Notes: generated by a model from the letters alone, not told the origin. A DNA stretch of 14,857 bases from Methanomicrobiales archaeon (GCA_028678905.1 JAJRCO010000214.1:1-14857); one strand, 5' to 3'; positions 1 through 7,289 are shown, counted from the first letter of the stretch. Program-made: numbers and translations.

Positions 1-1733
1 ACGTATCCGATCTTCAGCTCCTCCTGGTTTCCCTTGTCCGGGTTCGGCCAGATGAAGACGATGTACCCTCCCTTCGCCTGTGCCGTGTCGACAAGCGCCT
101 GGATGTTCTTCATGCCGAACGGATCGGTGCGATTGATCAGGCTTGAACCGATCTTCTCCGGGAGATAGGGATGGGCCAAGAGCGTCCCGTTATAGTCATA
201 GGCATAGATGTAGTGCCCTTTTGCATCCACAAACCGCCCGGACCGGTTCGAGATCTCGGCAAAGGCCGCCGCGGTTCCCATTTCGCGCCCGTAGGCAGCA
301 CTGGCTTCTACCAACCCTATCATCTGCGAGATCACCTCCGGTCTCCTGGAACCCAACGGTACTATGTCCGAGAAATAGATCCCGGACCCAACCCACCAGC
401 GCTCATTCACTGGAAATACATACCCTATCTTCGGTTGGTAGGTGTCCAGCGCTTTTTCGTCGATCACACCACCCTGCGGTGCAGGGTACAGATAGGAGAT
501 GAATCCCCCTCCATGGGAAGCGACATAGGCTCCGACGCGGATCATGGGAAGTCCGCGGACATCGGTCCAGTTCAACCGGTTCGTCCCGACCAGATCCGCC
601 TGATAAGGATGGGCCAGGAGGGTGCCGTTGTGATCATAGGCATAAATATACAGATTCTCCTGCGAGAATGGGCCGTCTTTCTGCTGGAATTCGGCAAGAG
701 CGGCCTTTTCCCCCACTGCAGCCGCATACACGGAAGCGTTCTCCACAAAGATGGCCAGATCAGCGAAGGATATCGTCCGCGGTACGTCGTAGAGGTAGAT
801 CCCCACTCCCAGCCACCAGGTTTCGTCCACCGGAGCGACATAACTCATCTTGGGTTCGAGGGTCATGTTGCGGGCCGGGTTGGGATAGTGGTAAAAAATG
901 AACCCCCCACCCTGCTGCGCCAGATAGATCTCGACCTTGGTGTAGTTGACACCGAAGGGGTCCTGGAGGCCGGAAAGGTCGGTCCCGATCAGCCGGGGCT
1001 GGAAGGGAAGCGCCAGGGTCGTCCCGTTGTAGTCAAAAGCATAGATGTAGAGGTTCCCGCGGACGAAGGTGCCATTCCGGTCGTTGAATTCGGCGATCGC
1101 TGCATCCCGGCCCTGCTCCCGGGCATAGGAGATCGCTTCTTCGACATAGGATTTCAGGTCCACCCTCACCTGGGGATCCCCACCCACGCGGATGAGGGGA
1201 TCCACTTCCTCCGCATTGTAGATGCCGGACCCGATGACCCAGTCCTGATCCACACTCATGACGTAGCTGATCTTGGGCTTGACCGTGTTGTTGTCCGCCG
1301 GATCCAGGTAGAGATAGTGTACGAATCCCCCGCCGGATTGCGCGGTATGGATGATCTGCTGGATGAACGGGGTGCCATTCGCATCGGAAGCGTTCCAGCG
1401 GCTTTTGCCCAGGAGATCCGGCTGGAAGGGAAGGGCCAGGGTGTTTCCGTCCAGGTCGTAGGCAAAGATGTAGAGATCACCTTCCACAAAGAGGCCGGTC
1501 TGGTTGTTAAATTCGGCAAGCGCGGCGTCCTTTCCGTGCACTTGCGCATACTCATAAGCCTTTTCGACGAATGCCACCAGCGCTTCCGGACTGGAGGGAG
1601 CTCCGTACGGGGGAGGCTGGGTGATGGTCGGTGTCGCTCCCGATTGATTCTGTGAGGGAGTGGTTATGCATCCGGCTGTAAGGATCGTGGCCAGTACGAA
1701 TATGAAAATCAAGAGGGCAACGGGAGGTCTCAT
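1..1733 (-). CDS. Lipoprotein with four tandem single-Cache sensor domains (3' end outside window)
   Basis: A predicted extracytoplasmic ligand-sensing lipoprotein. The reverse strand is open from an ATG at 1733 to the window edge (577 codons plus two bases). Residues 1-21 form a hydrophobic signal ending in the lipobox LTAGC (Cys22), then a Thr/Pro/Gln-rich linker to about residue 48. Four repeats of about 125-135 residues follow (about 49-173, 190-315, 324-454, 467 to the edge). Each carries AxAEFxxxxGxF, then LYIYAYDxNGTxLAxP, GGGFxxYxYPxP, PKxxYVxPVxxxWWxGSGIY. This is the pattern of single Cache (sCache_2 / Cache_2) domains, which bind small ligands outside the membrane. No kinase, HAMP or transducer domain is visible, though one could lie beyond the edge. 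A TATA-like box at 1756-1762 sits 26 bases upstream of the ATG, which suggests a leaderless transcript. The neighbouring RsbU/RsbW/STAS genes suggest a sensory role. The Cache assignment is confident; ligand and output are unknown. Confidence 0.88.
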   Translation of the reverse strand, partial: MRPPVALLIFIFVLATILTAGCITTPSQNQSGATPTITQPPPYGAPSSPEALVAFVEKAYEYAQVHGKDAALAEFNNQTGLFVEGDLYIFAYDLDGNTLALPFQPDLLGKSRWNASDANGTPFIQQIIHTAQSGGGFVHYLYLDPADNNTVKPKISYVMSVDQDWVIGSGIYNAEEVDPLIRVGGDPQVRVDLKSYVEEAISYAREQGRDAAIAEFNDRNGTFVRGNLYIYAFDYNGTTLALPFQPRLIGTDLSGLQDPFGVNYTKVEIYLAQQGGGFIFYHYPNPARNMTLEPKMSYVAPVDETWWLGVGIYLYDVPRTISFADLAIFVENASVYAAAVGEKAALAEFQQKDGPFSQENLYIYAYDHNGTLLAHPYQADLVGTNRLNWTDVRGLPMIRVGAYVASHGGGFISYLYPAPQGGVIDEKALDTYQPKIGYVFPVNERWWVGSGIYFSDIVPLGSRRPEVISQMIGLVEASAAYGREMGTAAAFAEISNRSGRFVDAKGHYIYAYDYNGTLLAHPYLPEKIGSSLINRTDPFGMKNIQALVDTAQAKGGYIVFIWPNPDKGNQEELKIGY

Positions 1734-1754
1734 ACATAGGGATCTGGATGCCAC

Positions 1755-1764
1755 GAAATAAAGC
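1755..1764 (-). promoter_or_regulatory. TATA box for the Cache lipoprotein gene
   Basis: On the minus strand the sequence reads GCTTTATTTC, centred about 26 bases before the ATG at 1733. That is the normal distance from an archaeal TATA box to the transcription start, so the mRNA probably begins at or next to the start codon. No Shine-Dalgarno sequence is seen. The box lies next to the decayed rsbW fragment. Confidence 0.5.
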
Positions 1765-1783
1765 AATAGGCATTGGAAAGCAA

Positions 1784-1885
1784 ACCACCTCATCCACACC
1801 TGGCGCATTCAGATAGATGCCAGCCGCCGATACTCTGCAAGATCGGATCCGCGAGCTGGTTCCGGGAGCAGAGCGGGTCAAACGG
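1784..1885 (-). pseudogene. Decayed fragment of an RsbW-type kinase gene (3' part only)
   Basis: About 100 bases are clearly homologous to 3321-3428, the 3' part of the intact RsbW-type gene, in the same orientation. Shared stretches include AAGATCGGATCCGCGA, CTGGTTCCGGGAGC and GAGCGGGTCAAACGG, with several single-base insertions or deletions and a short deletion within the ERRIGG region. Read on the minus strand, the pieces still encode GIYL and VDEVV, matching GIYLMRQVADEVV of the intact protein, but no single frame spans them. Homology stops on both sides, so the N-box half and the last residues are missing. It lies directly upstream of the Cache gene and upstream of the STAS fusion gene. 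It is best read as the remnant of a duplicated or rearranged partner-switching module. Confidence 0.8.
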
Positions 1886-1916
1886 CCAAATTCCGAATAC
1901 TACAAGAGGTCTCCCC

Positions 1917-1926
1917 AGCTATAACT
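1917..1926 (+). promoter_or_regulatory. TATA-like box before the STAS fusion gene
   Basis: GCTATAACTC is centred about 24 bases before the ATG at 1946, in the position expected for a leaderless archaeal transcript. A weak purine run (AGGGGAA, about 1931-1937) could alternatively act as a ribosome site. Confidence 0.4.
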
Positions 1927-1945
1927 CATCAGGGGAACGTGCGAG

Positions 1946-3250
1946 ATGGAAGCACGAAGCGAAAGAATCGACGGTGTCCTGATCTTCGTCGTATCCGGAA
2001 GACTCGATGCCTTTGGGGCCCAGCAGCTCGGCGAGGAGGCGCGCAAATCTATACATGACGACGATCGGGACCTGGTCATCGATATGACCGATTCCCCGTA
2101 CCTGAGCAGTGGAGGTATCCGAGTTTTTATCGCACTGAAACGGGAGATGAAACGGAGGAACGGCCGGTTTGCTCTGGCCGGGGTCGGTGATTATCCGACG
2201 AAGGTGCTCGCCATGGCGGGCTTCACCGCGGTCTTCGAGATTTTCATGACGGTTCGGGACGCGGTGAACGCTATCGCAAGAAAGCGCAAAGATCCTTCGC
2301 TCCCTGACGAGATTGCCCAGAAAAAGATCGAGGATGGCGGCGTGACCCTCGCGGTCGAGCCGGGCTGGATATCGGCACGGCCGGTCCTACGGGTGCTGGG
2401 CAGCCTGGACATACTCCTTCACGCCCGGCTGACGGAAGAAGATATCCGGACGAAGGGATTCCAGGAGATCAAGTACTCGCTTGGCCTCGGGGCGCTCGGC
2501 ACCAGCCTCCGCGATGCCATGCCGCTTCTGGGGGAGATGATCACGCTCCACGGCTCGATGGTCTGGCTTCCGACGGATGGCAACAGCACGCCGGATTTCC
2601 TCACCCCGGAGTCGACGGGCGACGTCCCGGTCTACACCGGCTACAATATCACGCTCGATGGCCCGTTCAACGAATACTTCGTTCTTGATACAGGAGACCA
2701 GCAGGGCGTGCCGCTTAGCGGCATCTACCAGGCGATCTTTGCCGGGGCGCAAAAAAGGGTGGAGAACTACCACGGGGTGGTTGCCGTCGCGATCTGGGGT
2801 ATCATCGCCGGGTTTGCCAGCTCAGGTCTGAAGAAGGCCCCGATCGCGTCCTTTGCCCCGCCTGGCGGAGCTTCGATCGTGGATCCGTCCCAGATTCAAG
2901 ATTGGTTTGCCTCCGATGCAGGAGCGGTATATCACGGCGATACCCTCGTGTGTTTCGGAATCGGCGTCGATCTCGGAAGCAACCTTTCGTATTTTGCTCC
3001 CGATGATCTTTCTGCCCTCTACTATGCAAATCCACTGAACCAGAGGGCTGCACAGGGGATGTATCTCCACAACCACGGGGTCGTCTTCAGAAACATTCCC
3101 TACGATGCCTCGCTCGACCTCAATAACCAGGTGAAGAAGATCGTCGCCGAAGGCGAGTTCGTCGATATGCGCCACCTCCTCGACAGCACTCGGCTCCGCA
3201 AGGCAAAGATCGGCGTTGCCTATATCCAGGCTATCATCAGGGAACCCTGA
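1946..3250 (+). CDS. STAS-domain protein fused to a large unrecognised C-terminal region
   Basis: Probable anti-anti-sigma-type switch protein (434 residues). Residues 1-110 are a STAS domain: a beta/alpha start with VSGRLDAFGA, then LVIDMTDSPYLSSGGIRVF, where Ser55 aligns with the serine that SpoIIAA/RsbV proteins have phosphorylated by their kinase, then a GF-TxxF-I helix end. A Lys/Arg-rich linker (111-130) leads to about 300 residues that I do not recognise. That part has no signal peptide; residues about 277-292 are hydrophobic but short. Usual STAS switch proteins are about 100-115 residues, so this is a fusion. The ATG start fits the beginning of the STAS fold, and a TATA-like box at 1918-1926 lies about 24 bases upstream. 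The gene converges on the RsbW-type gene with 10 bases between the stop codons. Its C-terminal part is a candidate output or sensing domain of the local partner switch (inference). Confidence 0.85.
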   Translation: MEARSERIDGVLIFVVSGRLDAFGAQQLGEEARKSIHDDDRDLVIDMTDSPYLSSGGIRVFIALKREMKRRNGRFALAGVGDYPTKVLAMAGFTAVFEIFMTVRDAVNAIARKRKDPSLPDEIAQKKIEDGGVTLAVEPGWISARPVLRVLGSLDILLHARLTEEDIRTKGFQEIKYSLGLGALGTSLRDAMPLLGEMITLHGSMVWLPTDGNSTPDFLTPESTGDVPVYTGYNITLDGPFNEYFVLDTGDQQGVPLSGIYQAIFAGAQKRVENYHGVVAVAIWGIIAGFASSGLKKAPIASFAPPGGASIVDPSQIQDWFASDAGAVYHGDTLVCFGIGVDLGSNLSYFAPDDLSALYYANPLNQRAAQGMYLHNHGVVFRNIPYDASLDLNNQVKKIVAEGEFVDMRHLLDSTRLRKAKIGVAYIQAIIREP

Positions 3251-3251
3251 C

Positions 3252-3275
3252 CGGAAGGCGTCAGGCAGCCTTCCG
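3252..3275. terminator. Hairpin at the convergent STAS-fusion / RsbW junction
   Basis: A perfect 8-base inverted repeat, CGGAAGGC (3252-3259) and GCCTTCCG (3268-3275), encloses an 8-base loop. It spans the 10-base gap between two convergent genes and includes the last codons and stop of the RsbW-type gene. Such a hairpin would form in transcripts from either direction. There is no strong T run next to it, so it could be an RNA 3'-end structure rather than an intrinsic terminator. Confidence 0.45.
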
Positions 3276-3677
3276 TTTGACGAGCGTCAGGACGTTTTTG
3301 CTGCCGGTATATTCGTAGACGACCTCGTCCGCCACCTGGCGCATCAGATAGATGCCCAGCCCGCCGATCCTCCGCTCCGCAAGATCGGATCCGCGATCTG
3401 GTTCCGGGAGCGAGAGCGGGTCAAACGGTGGGGCATGGTCTTCGATCCGTATCTGCACGGATTGCAGTGTAGCATGAATAGCGATGGTCACCTCACCGAC
3501 CGCACCGCGGTACCCGTGGAGAATCGTATTGGCGACCGCTTCCTCGACTGCGAGCTGCATATCGAGGATCGCGTCATCCGAGAATCCACAGGCCCGCATT
3601 GTTTCTTCGAGTGCGGCGGAAATCTGCGGGATCTCATGGATGTCTCCGCTGATGGTGAGCGTTCGTGAGCAGGTCAT
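3261..3677 (-). CDS. RsbW-type serine/threonine kinase (anti-sigma-factor family)
   Basis: A 138-residue GHKL-fold kinase of the HATPase_c_2 (RsbW/SpoIIAB) family. Visible motifs are the N-box AVEEAVANTILHGY (Glu46, Asn50), which binds Mg-ATP; a G1-like EDHAPPFDP (Asp80); and the G2 box RIGGLGIYLMRQVADEV (105-117). Family members phosphorylate a STAS protein and, when the STAS partner is unphosphorylated, bind it and release another client. In bacteria the client is a sigma factor; archaea lack one, so the client here is unknown. The length is normal for the family. The start ATG lies one base past the stop codon of the upstream phosphatase gene, so the two are probably one operon and translationally coupled. 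Two STAS partners are encoded nearby. Part of this gene is duplicated as a decayed fragment at 1784-1885. Confidence 0.93.
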   Translation of the reverse strand: MTCSRTLTISGDIHEIPQISAALEETMRACGFSDDAILDMQLAVEEAVANTILHGYRGAVGEVTIAIHATLQSVQIRIEDHAPPFDPLSLPEPDRGSDLAERRIGGLGIYLMRQVADEVVYEYTGSKNVLTLVKRKAA

Positions 3678-3678
3678 C

Positions 3679-5067
3679 TCACACGTTCCTCACGACCATT
3701 AGCGTGATATCGTCTGACTGGGGGTTAGTGCCGATGAACGCATGAACGGATTCGAGGATCGCATCCATGATCATCGTCGCCGGGAGAGTCCTTGCCCTGA
3801 CAATCGCCTCTCGCAGCCGCTCTTCCCCGAACATCTCCTGCGCAGCGTTTTCGGCTTCCGTGATCCCATCCGTGTACAGCACCAGCACATCACCCGGTCC
3901 CAGAACGACACTACTTGAGGTATACTCTGCATCCGGGACAACACCGATCGCCATTCCGGTCGCCGCTAGTTCCGAAAAGGCTCCATCGGTACCGCGGCAG
4001 AGAATCGGCGGATTGTGGCCGGCGTTCACATAGGAGAAAGAACGGTCCTTCGCATCGAGTATGCCGTAGAAGAGTGTGATGAACATACTGGTCTTTGAGT
4101 CTGCCGCAATGATCGCATTCGCATCACGTATCGCATCAGCCGGTGCCTTCTGGTGCCAGATCGCGTTCACCCGGACTACGATCCGGGAGAGAGCCATGAA
4201 GAGGGCGGCTGGGATCCCCTTCCCGGAGACGTCAGCGATGAGGATCCCGAGCCGGTCCTTTCGCAGGGGGATCACTTCGAATGGAATCACATCGAAGAAA
4301 TCCCCACCTACTTCCTTGGCCATGATGCTCTTTGCCGCAATGTCAAAGTGTTCGATCTGGGGGATTGTATCCGGCAGGAAACTCCGCTGGATCTCGGCAG
4401 CGATGACGAGCTCGGTGTTCTTCCTCTCGACCTCACGGAGCAGGTCGTCCCGTTCCGCTTGCATTCTGCGCTCAGTTTCAAGGTTGCTGATCATGAAGGC
4501 AAAGATAAACATACCGGCGGCATTCGCGAGGATCACGGGGAGGCCGACCGTACTCACGACCACAAGTGCCTCTTCGAATGGACGACAGATCGCGAGGACA
4601 AGCAGCAGGTGCAATCCTTCCATCAGGACAGCAAAGGAGACCGCGATCGCCATGGCAGGAAACCTTCTCTTATTGGCGAGCCAGATCAGACCGCCGAAGA
4701 GACCGGCGAGGAGGGTGGCGATGGTACAGGGTACCATGGTGTATCCTCCCAGGCTGGAGCGGTAGAGGGCGCCGATCACACCCGCCCCAAGACCGGCCAC
4801 CGGGCCGCCTACCAGTCCGGCAACCATCGGTCCGAGGTCACGGACATTGATGATCGCTCCCAGGATCTCAACCCCTCCCGCGGTGCCGTAGATCGAGAGA
4901 GCGCCGAAGACCGCGATGAGGATGAGCTGGGTCCGTACTGCGGGGTGGCCGTCGAGCACCTCCACGAAGAATCTGCTCCGGGTCAGAAGATAGGCAACCA
5001 CGATAATGACCGAGGCCAGCTGGAGGAGGAGGATCAGCATGGAGAGGAGGGTGGCGGCCATGGACAC
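3679..5067 (-). CDS. Membrane LytS-type sensor with PP2C phosphatase domain (RsbU/SpoIIE type)
   Basis: Predicted membrane-bound serine phosphatase that dephosphorylates a STAS protein (462 residues). The N-terminal half (about 5-195) has roughly six hydrophobic segments with INVRDLGPMVAGLVGGPVAG (73-92) and a GLGAGxIGALYR-like stretch, which identify a 5TM-5TMR_LYT sensor module. A charged coiled-coil linker follows (196-222), then AAEIQRSFLP (223-232). The PP2C/SpoIIE domain has KEVGGDFFDV (Asp256), ADVSGKGIPAALF (278-290), YVNAGHNPP (346-354), LYTDGITEA (397-405) and QSDDIT (450-455). These metal-binding aspartates are intact, so it is probably active. The start is GTG at 5067 or ATG at 5061; a TATA-like box at 5091-5100 suits either with little or no leader, and no Shine-Dalgarno is seen. 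It is the first gene of an operon with the RsbW-type kinase. The signal sensed is unknown. Confidence 0.93.
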   Translation of the reverse strand: MSMAATLLSMLILLLQLASVIIVVAYLLTRSRFFVEVLDGHPAVRTQLILIAVFGALSIYGTAGGVEILGAIINVRDLGPMVAGLVGGPVAGLGAGVIGALYRSSLGGYTMVPCTIATLLAGLFGGLIWLANKRRFPAMAIAVSFAVLMEGLHLLLVLAICRPFEEALVVVSTVGLPVILANAAGMFIFAFMISNLETERRMQAERDDLLREVERKNTELVIAAEIQRSFLPDTIPQIEHFDIAAKSIMAKEVGGDFFDVIPFEVIPLRKDRLGILIADVSGKGIPAALFMALSRIVVRVNAIWHQKAPADAIRDANAIIAADSKTSMFITLFYGILDAKDRSFSYVNAGHNPPILCRGTDGAFSELAATGMAIGVVPDAEYTSSSVVLGPGDVLVLYTDGITEAENAAQEMFGEERLREAIVRARTLPATMIMDAILESVHAFIGTNPQSDDITLMVVRNV

Positions 5068-5090
5068 TCGTATACGAATTGCACCGGTTC

Positions 5091-5100
5091 TCTTAATATC
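5091..5100 (-). promoter_or_regulatory. TATA-like box for the phosphatase-kinase operon
   Basis: The minus strand reads GATATTAAGA, centred 28 bases before the GTG at 5067 and 34 before the ATG at 5061. It lies in the 175-base divergent region shared with the STAS gene at 5243. Confidence 0.45.
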
Positions 5101-5198
5101 GTAGTGTTTCTGTCATTCCCTACCGCGCGGATGGAGTTCTCTGGAGGTATCCTTTACACTTCCAGGAGAAAATTTGCGATCCGGATCCCGGAAACGAC

Positions 5199-5236
5199 AT
5201 TATTAATCTTCTGAACAACAGAAGAATCAGAAGGGA
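5199..5236 (+). promoter_or_regulatory. Promoter and inverted repeat ahead of the STAS / lactamase-kinase operon
   Basis: A TATA-like ATTATTAAT lies at 5199-5207, about 40 bases before the GTG start at 5243, predicting transcription from about 5225-5230. A perfect 7-base inverted repeat, TCTTCTG (5207-5213) and CAGAAGA (5219-5225) with a 5-base spacer, sits between the TATA box and the expected start site. That is a good place for a repressor operator. A purine-rich AAGGGAAG (about 5231-5238) is the likely ribosome site. Confidence 0.4.
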
Positions 5237-5242
5237 AGTAGT

Positions 5243-5578
5243 GTGGAAATTACGACCGCGGAACGGCAGGCTGTGACCATCGTATCACCGGCCGGGAGGA
5301 TCGACACTGTCTCCGCACCGATACTTGAACAGGCCATCAATCAGGCCATCGAAAGAGGCACAAGAAAGATCCTTTTAGACTTCTCCGCGGTGTCCTACAT
5401 CAGCAGCGGCGGCCTGCGGGTTCTTCTTGCCACGGCCAAGAAACTGAAGAATCCGGGCGACCGATACGGGCTCTGCTGTCTCTCCGCAGACGTGCATAAG
5501 ATCATCCGGCTCGCCGGTTTTACTTCGATCTTTTCTATCTATCCCTCCGAGGGAGAAGCGCTTGCCGGCTGGCAGTGA
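5243..5578 (+). CDS. Single-domain STAS switch protein (RsbV/SpoIIAA type anti-anti-sigma)
   Basis: A 111-residue stand-alone STAS domain of the usual family length, cytoplasmic. Key features are the N-terminal strand VTIVSPAGRIDTVSAP, the phospho-acceptor loop FSAVSYISSGGLRVLL with Ser55 at the position phosphorylated in SpoIIAA, and the C-terminal LAGFTSIFSIY. The family is phosphorylated by RsbW-type kinases and dephosphorylated by RsbU-type phosphatases, both encoded divergently just upstream. It starts with GTG, preceded by AAGGGAAG. Its last 17 bases overlap the next gene, so the two products are probably made together. The loop has Ile where many bacterial homologues have Asp before the two serines; the STAS fusion at 1946 has Leu there. 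Assignment is confident; which client is controlled is unknown. Confidence 0.93.
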   Translation: MEITTAERQAVTIVSPAGRIDTVSAPILEQAINQAIERGTRKILLDFSAVSYISSGGLRVLLATAKKLKNPGDRYGLCCLSADVHKIIRLAGFTSIFSIYPSEGEALAGWQ

Positions 5579-7289
5579 ACCCCTGATCCCCCTGCAGTGG
5601 CAGCCGGTGCCCGGTTGCGGGGAAGCACGGATCTATCCCCTGATCCGGAAGGTTGATACGGTTTCGTCCAACTCATTCCTCGTCCAGACATCGGACGCGA
5701 TCATCCTCATCGACCCCGGGGGTCTTCCGGCACAGGCGGCACATCTGGCATCGCTCATCCAGGCGATCCAGGCCGAGCGGGCTCTCCCGCTCGTGGTGAT
5801 GCTGACGCATGGGCATGTCGATCACTACGTGGCGGCCCTCTCGGTCCCCCTGTTGGTCGACCCGTGCACCGCGATGGTGGCGCTGCAGGAGCATGGGGTC
5901 GAAGTGGTCGAATCGGCGGATCGCCGGATGACCCAGGCGGAGGTGCTGGGCCGGGAGCTCGCCCCGATGCGGATCGATCTGCACCTTCTCGCGGCATCAA
6001 ACGCAGAAGGGGGTGGCGAGCCAGTTCGGTGCAGGTATGCCAACGGAGTCACCGTCACGGTGGTGCAAAAACCAATGGAGTCTGGCCTCCCGCAGGAAGA
6101 GCTCATCCTCGGAAGCGGCCCCCGGATCGAGGTCTATCACACGCCCGGCCACAGTGCGGACAGCTGCTGTTTCCAGATCGGCGGGCTGTTCTTTACCGGA
6201 GACCTCCTCCTTGCTGCCAGCCCCGGTATCGCCGGCATCTCCGGCTGGGACCAGGAGGCGCTGATCCGATCCCTTGACAAGGTACGGGCGCTCCTCTCCT
6301 GCGGCGGGATCGAGGTGGTCTGCCTCGGGCACGGTCCGATGCTTTCGGTAAAAGACGGCGCCCGTGTGCTTGAAGCGGTGCAGAGAGATGCCCGCCGCCT
6401 CACCGGTATTGCGGAGCTGGATCCGGAGCGGGCCCGGCAGACTGCCGCATTTGCAGAGGACTGCATGGAACAGGTACACGAGCTCTTCACCGTGATGGCC
6501 GGGCGTCTCTACTATGTCTCCCACATGATGGAAGAACTGGAGGAGACTGATATCGCACGCGGGCTCCATGCGCTGATACGCGGTGACGTCATCGATGACC
6601 TGCTTGACGGCTTCGATGCATTCAACCGGGAGTACCATTCCGGCGGGTATGTTCCCCTGAATCTTGCGCTCAAGGGCGGGCAGGTGGTCGGCAAGCTCCA
6701 GCGTTCGTTTAACCAGGATGAACTTACGCAGATCATCGATCCGACGCTGGTGCAGCGGGCGGAACGGCTGCTGGGAGACTACATCACCATGCTCCGGGGG
6801 TTCAGCCCGCCCCGCGGCATCGCGGTGCACGATCTCCGTGAGCTCCTCGAAGGATGCATCAGGGAACACACCGTACGTTCCCGTTCCGATGACGACGTTC
6901 TGGCATCCACCGACGATGATGTGGCGTTCGGGCGGATGCTCCTCGCTAGGATCGGGATGCCTCCACTCCTGGCCGATACCGCGGCCACCGTGGATCTCGG
7001 TGCCGGACCGCTGTCCGTCCCTGTCGATAAGGAGCGGTTCCTCGATCTGGTGACCTATCTGCTCGAGGATCTCGTGGGGGGCGGGGCCGCCACTATCGCC
7101 GTCCGGGCAGGTAGGGAGGGCGAAGCCGCTCTCGTTACCCTCTTGGGCGACGGCTGTGATGAGCCTCTCACCTGTGGCGGGAAGCCCCACCGATTCCTGT
7201 ACTCGCTCTGCGAACGGGCGGGGGGCAACCTCCACTTCACTGATAGAGAAGGCTCGCGATGGTATACGATCCGGTTTACACCGGTCTGA
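5562..7289 (+). CDS. Metallo-beta-lactamase domain fused to a degenerate histidine-kinase-like C-terminus
   Basis: A 575-residue two-part cytoplasmic protein. Residues about 20-265 form a metallo-beta-lactamase fold with the full metal set: LTHGHVDHY (His83, His85, Asp87, His88), HTPGHSADS (His197), FTGD (Asp214) and LGHGP (His257). It should therefore be a two-metal hydrolase or redox sensor of the glyoxalase-II-like type. Residues about 290-440 are helical and resemble a dimerisation region; His321 is only a weak candidate phospho-site. Residues about 480-575 resemble a GHKL ATPase end (VDKERFLDLVTYLLEDL, LGDGCDE, ERAGGNLHFTDREGSRW), but the N-box Asn is missing, so ATP use is doubtful. The start is TTG at 5562, with GAGGGAGA about 8 bases upstream. 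It overlaps the STAS gene by 17 bases, pointing to coupled translation and a shared pathway. It may be the sensor or the output of the partner switch (inference). Confidence 0.82.
   Translation: MPAGSEPLIPLQWQPVPGCGEARIYPLIRKVDTVSSNSFLVQTSDAIILIDPGGLPAQAAHLASLIQAIQAERALPLVVMLTHGHVDHYVAALSVPLLVDPCTAMVALQEHGVEVVESADRRMTQAEVLGRELAPMRIDLHLLAASNAEGGGEPVRCRYANGVTVTVVQKPMESGLPQEELILGSGPRIEVYHTPGHSADSCCFQIGGLFFTGDLLLAASPGIAGISGWDQEALIRSLDKVRALLSCGGIEVVCLGHGPMLSVKDGARVLEAVQRDARRLTGIAELDPERARQTAAFAEDCMEQVHELFTVMAGRLYYVSHMMEELEETDIARGLHALIRGDVIDDLLDGFDAFNREYHSGGYVPLNLALKGGQVVGKLQRSFNQDELTQIIDPTLVQRAERLLGDYITMLRGFSPPRGIAVHDLRELLEGCIREHTVRSRSDDDVLASTDDDVAFGRMLLARIGMPPLLADTAATVDLGAGPLSVPVDKERFLDLVTYLLEDLVGGGAATIAVRAGREGEAALVTLLGDGCDEPLTCGGKPHRFLYSLCERAGGNLHFTDREGSRWYTIRFTPV

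Noticed and set aside
171..1655. 494-codon open frame on the plus strand
   Set aside because: It is antisense to the Cache lipoprotein, whose four repeats and lipobox are unmistakable. The plus-strand product shows only mirrored repeats and no family motif.
4153..5214. 353-codon open frame on the plus strand
   Set aside because: Antisense to the phosphatase gene. The product is very rich in Asp, Glu, Gly and His with no fold-like pattern, as expected from the complement of a GC-rich gene.
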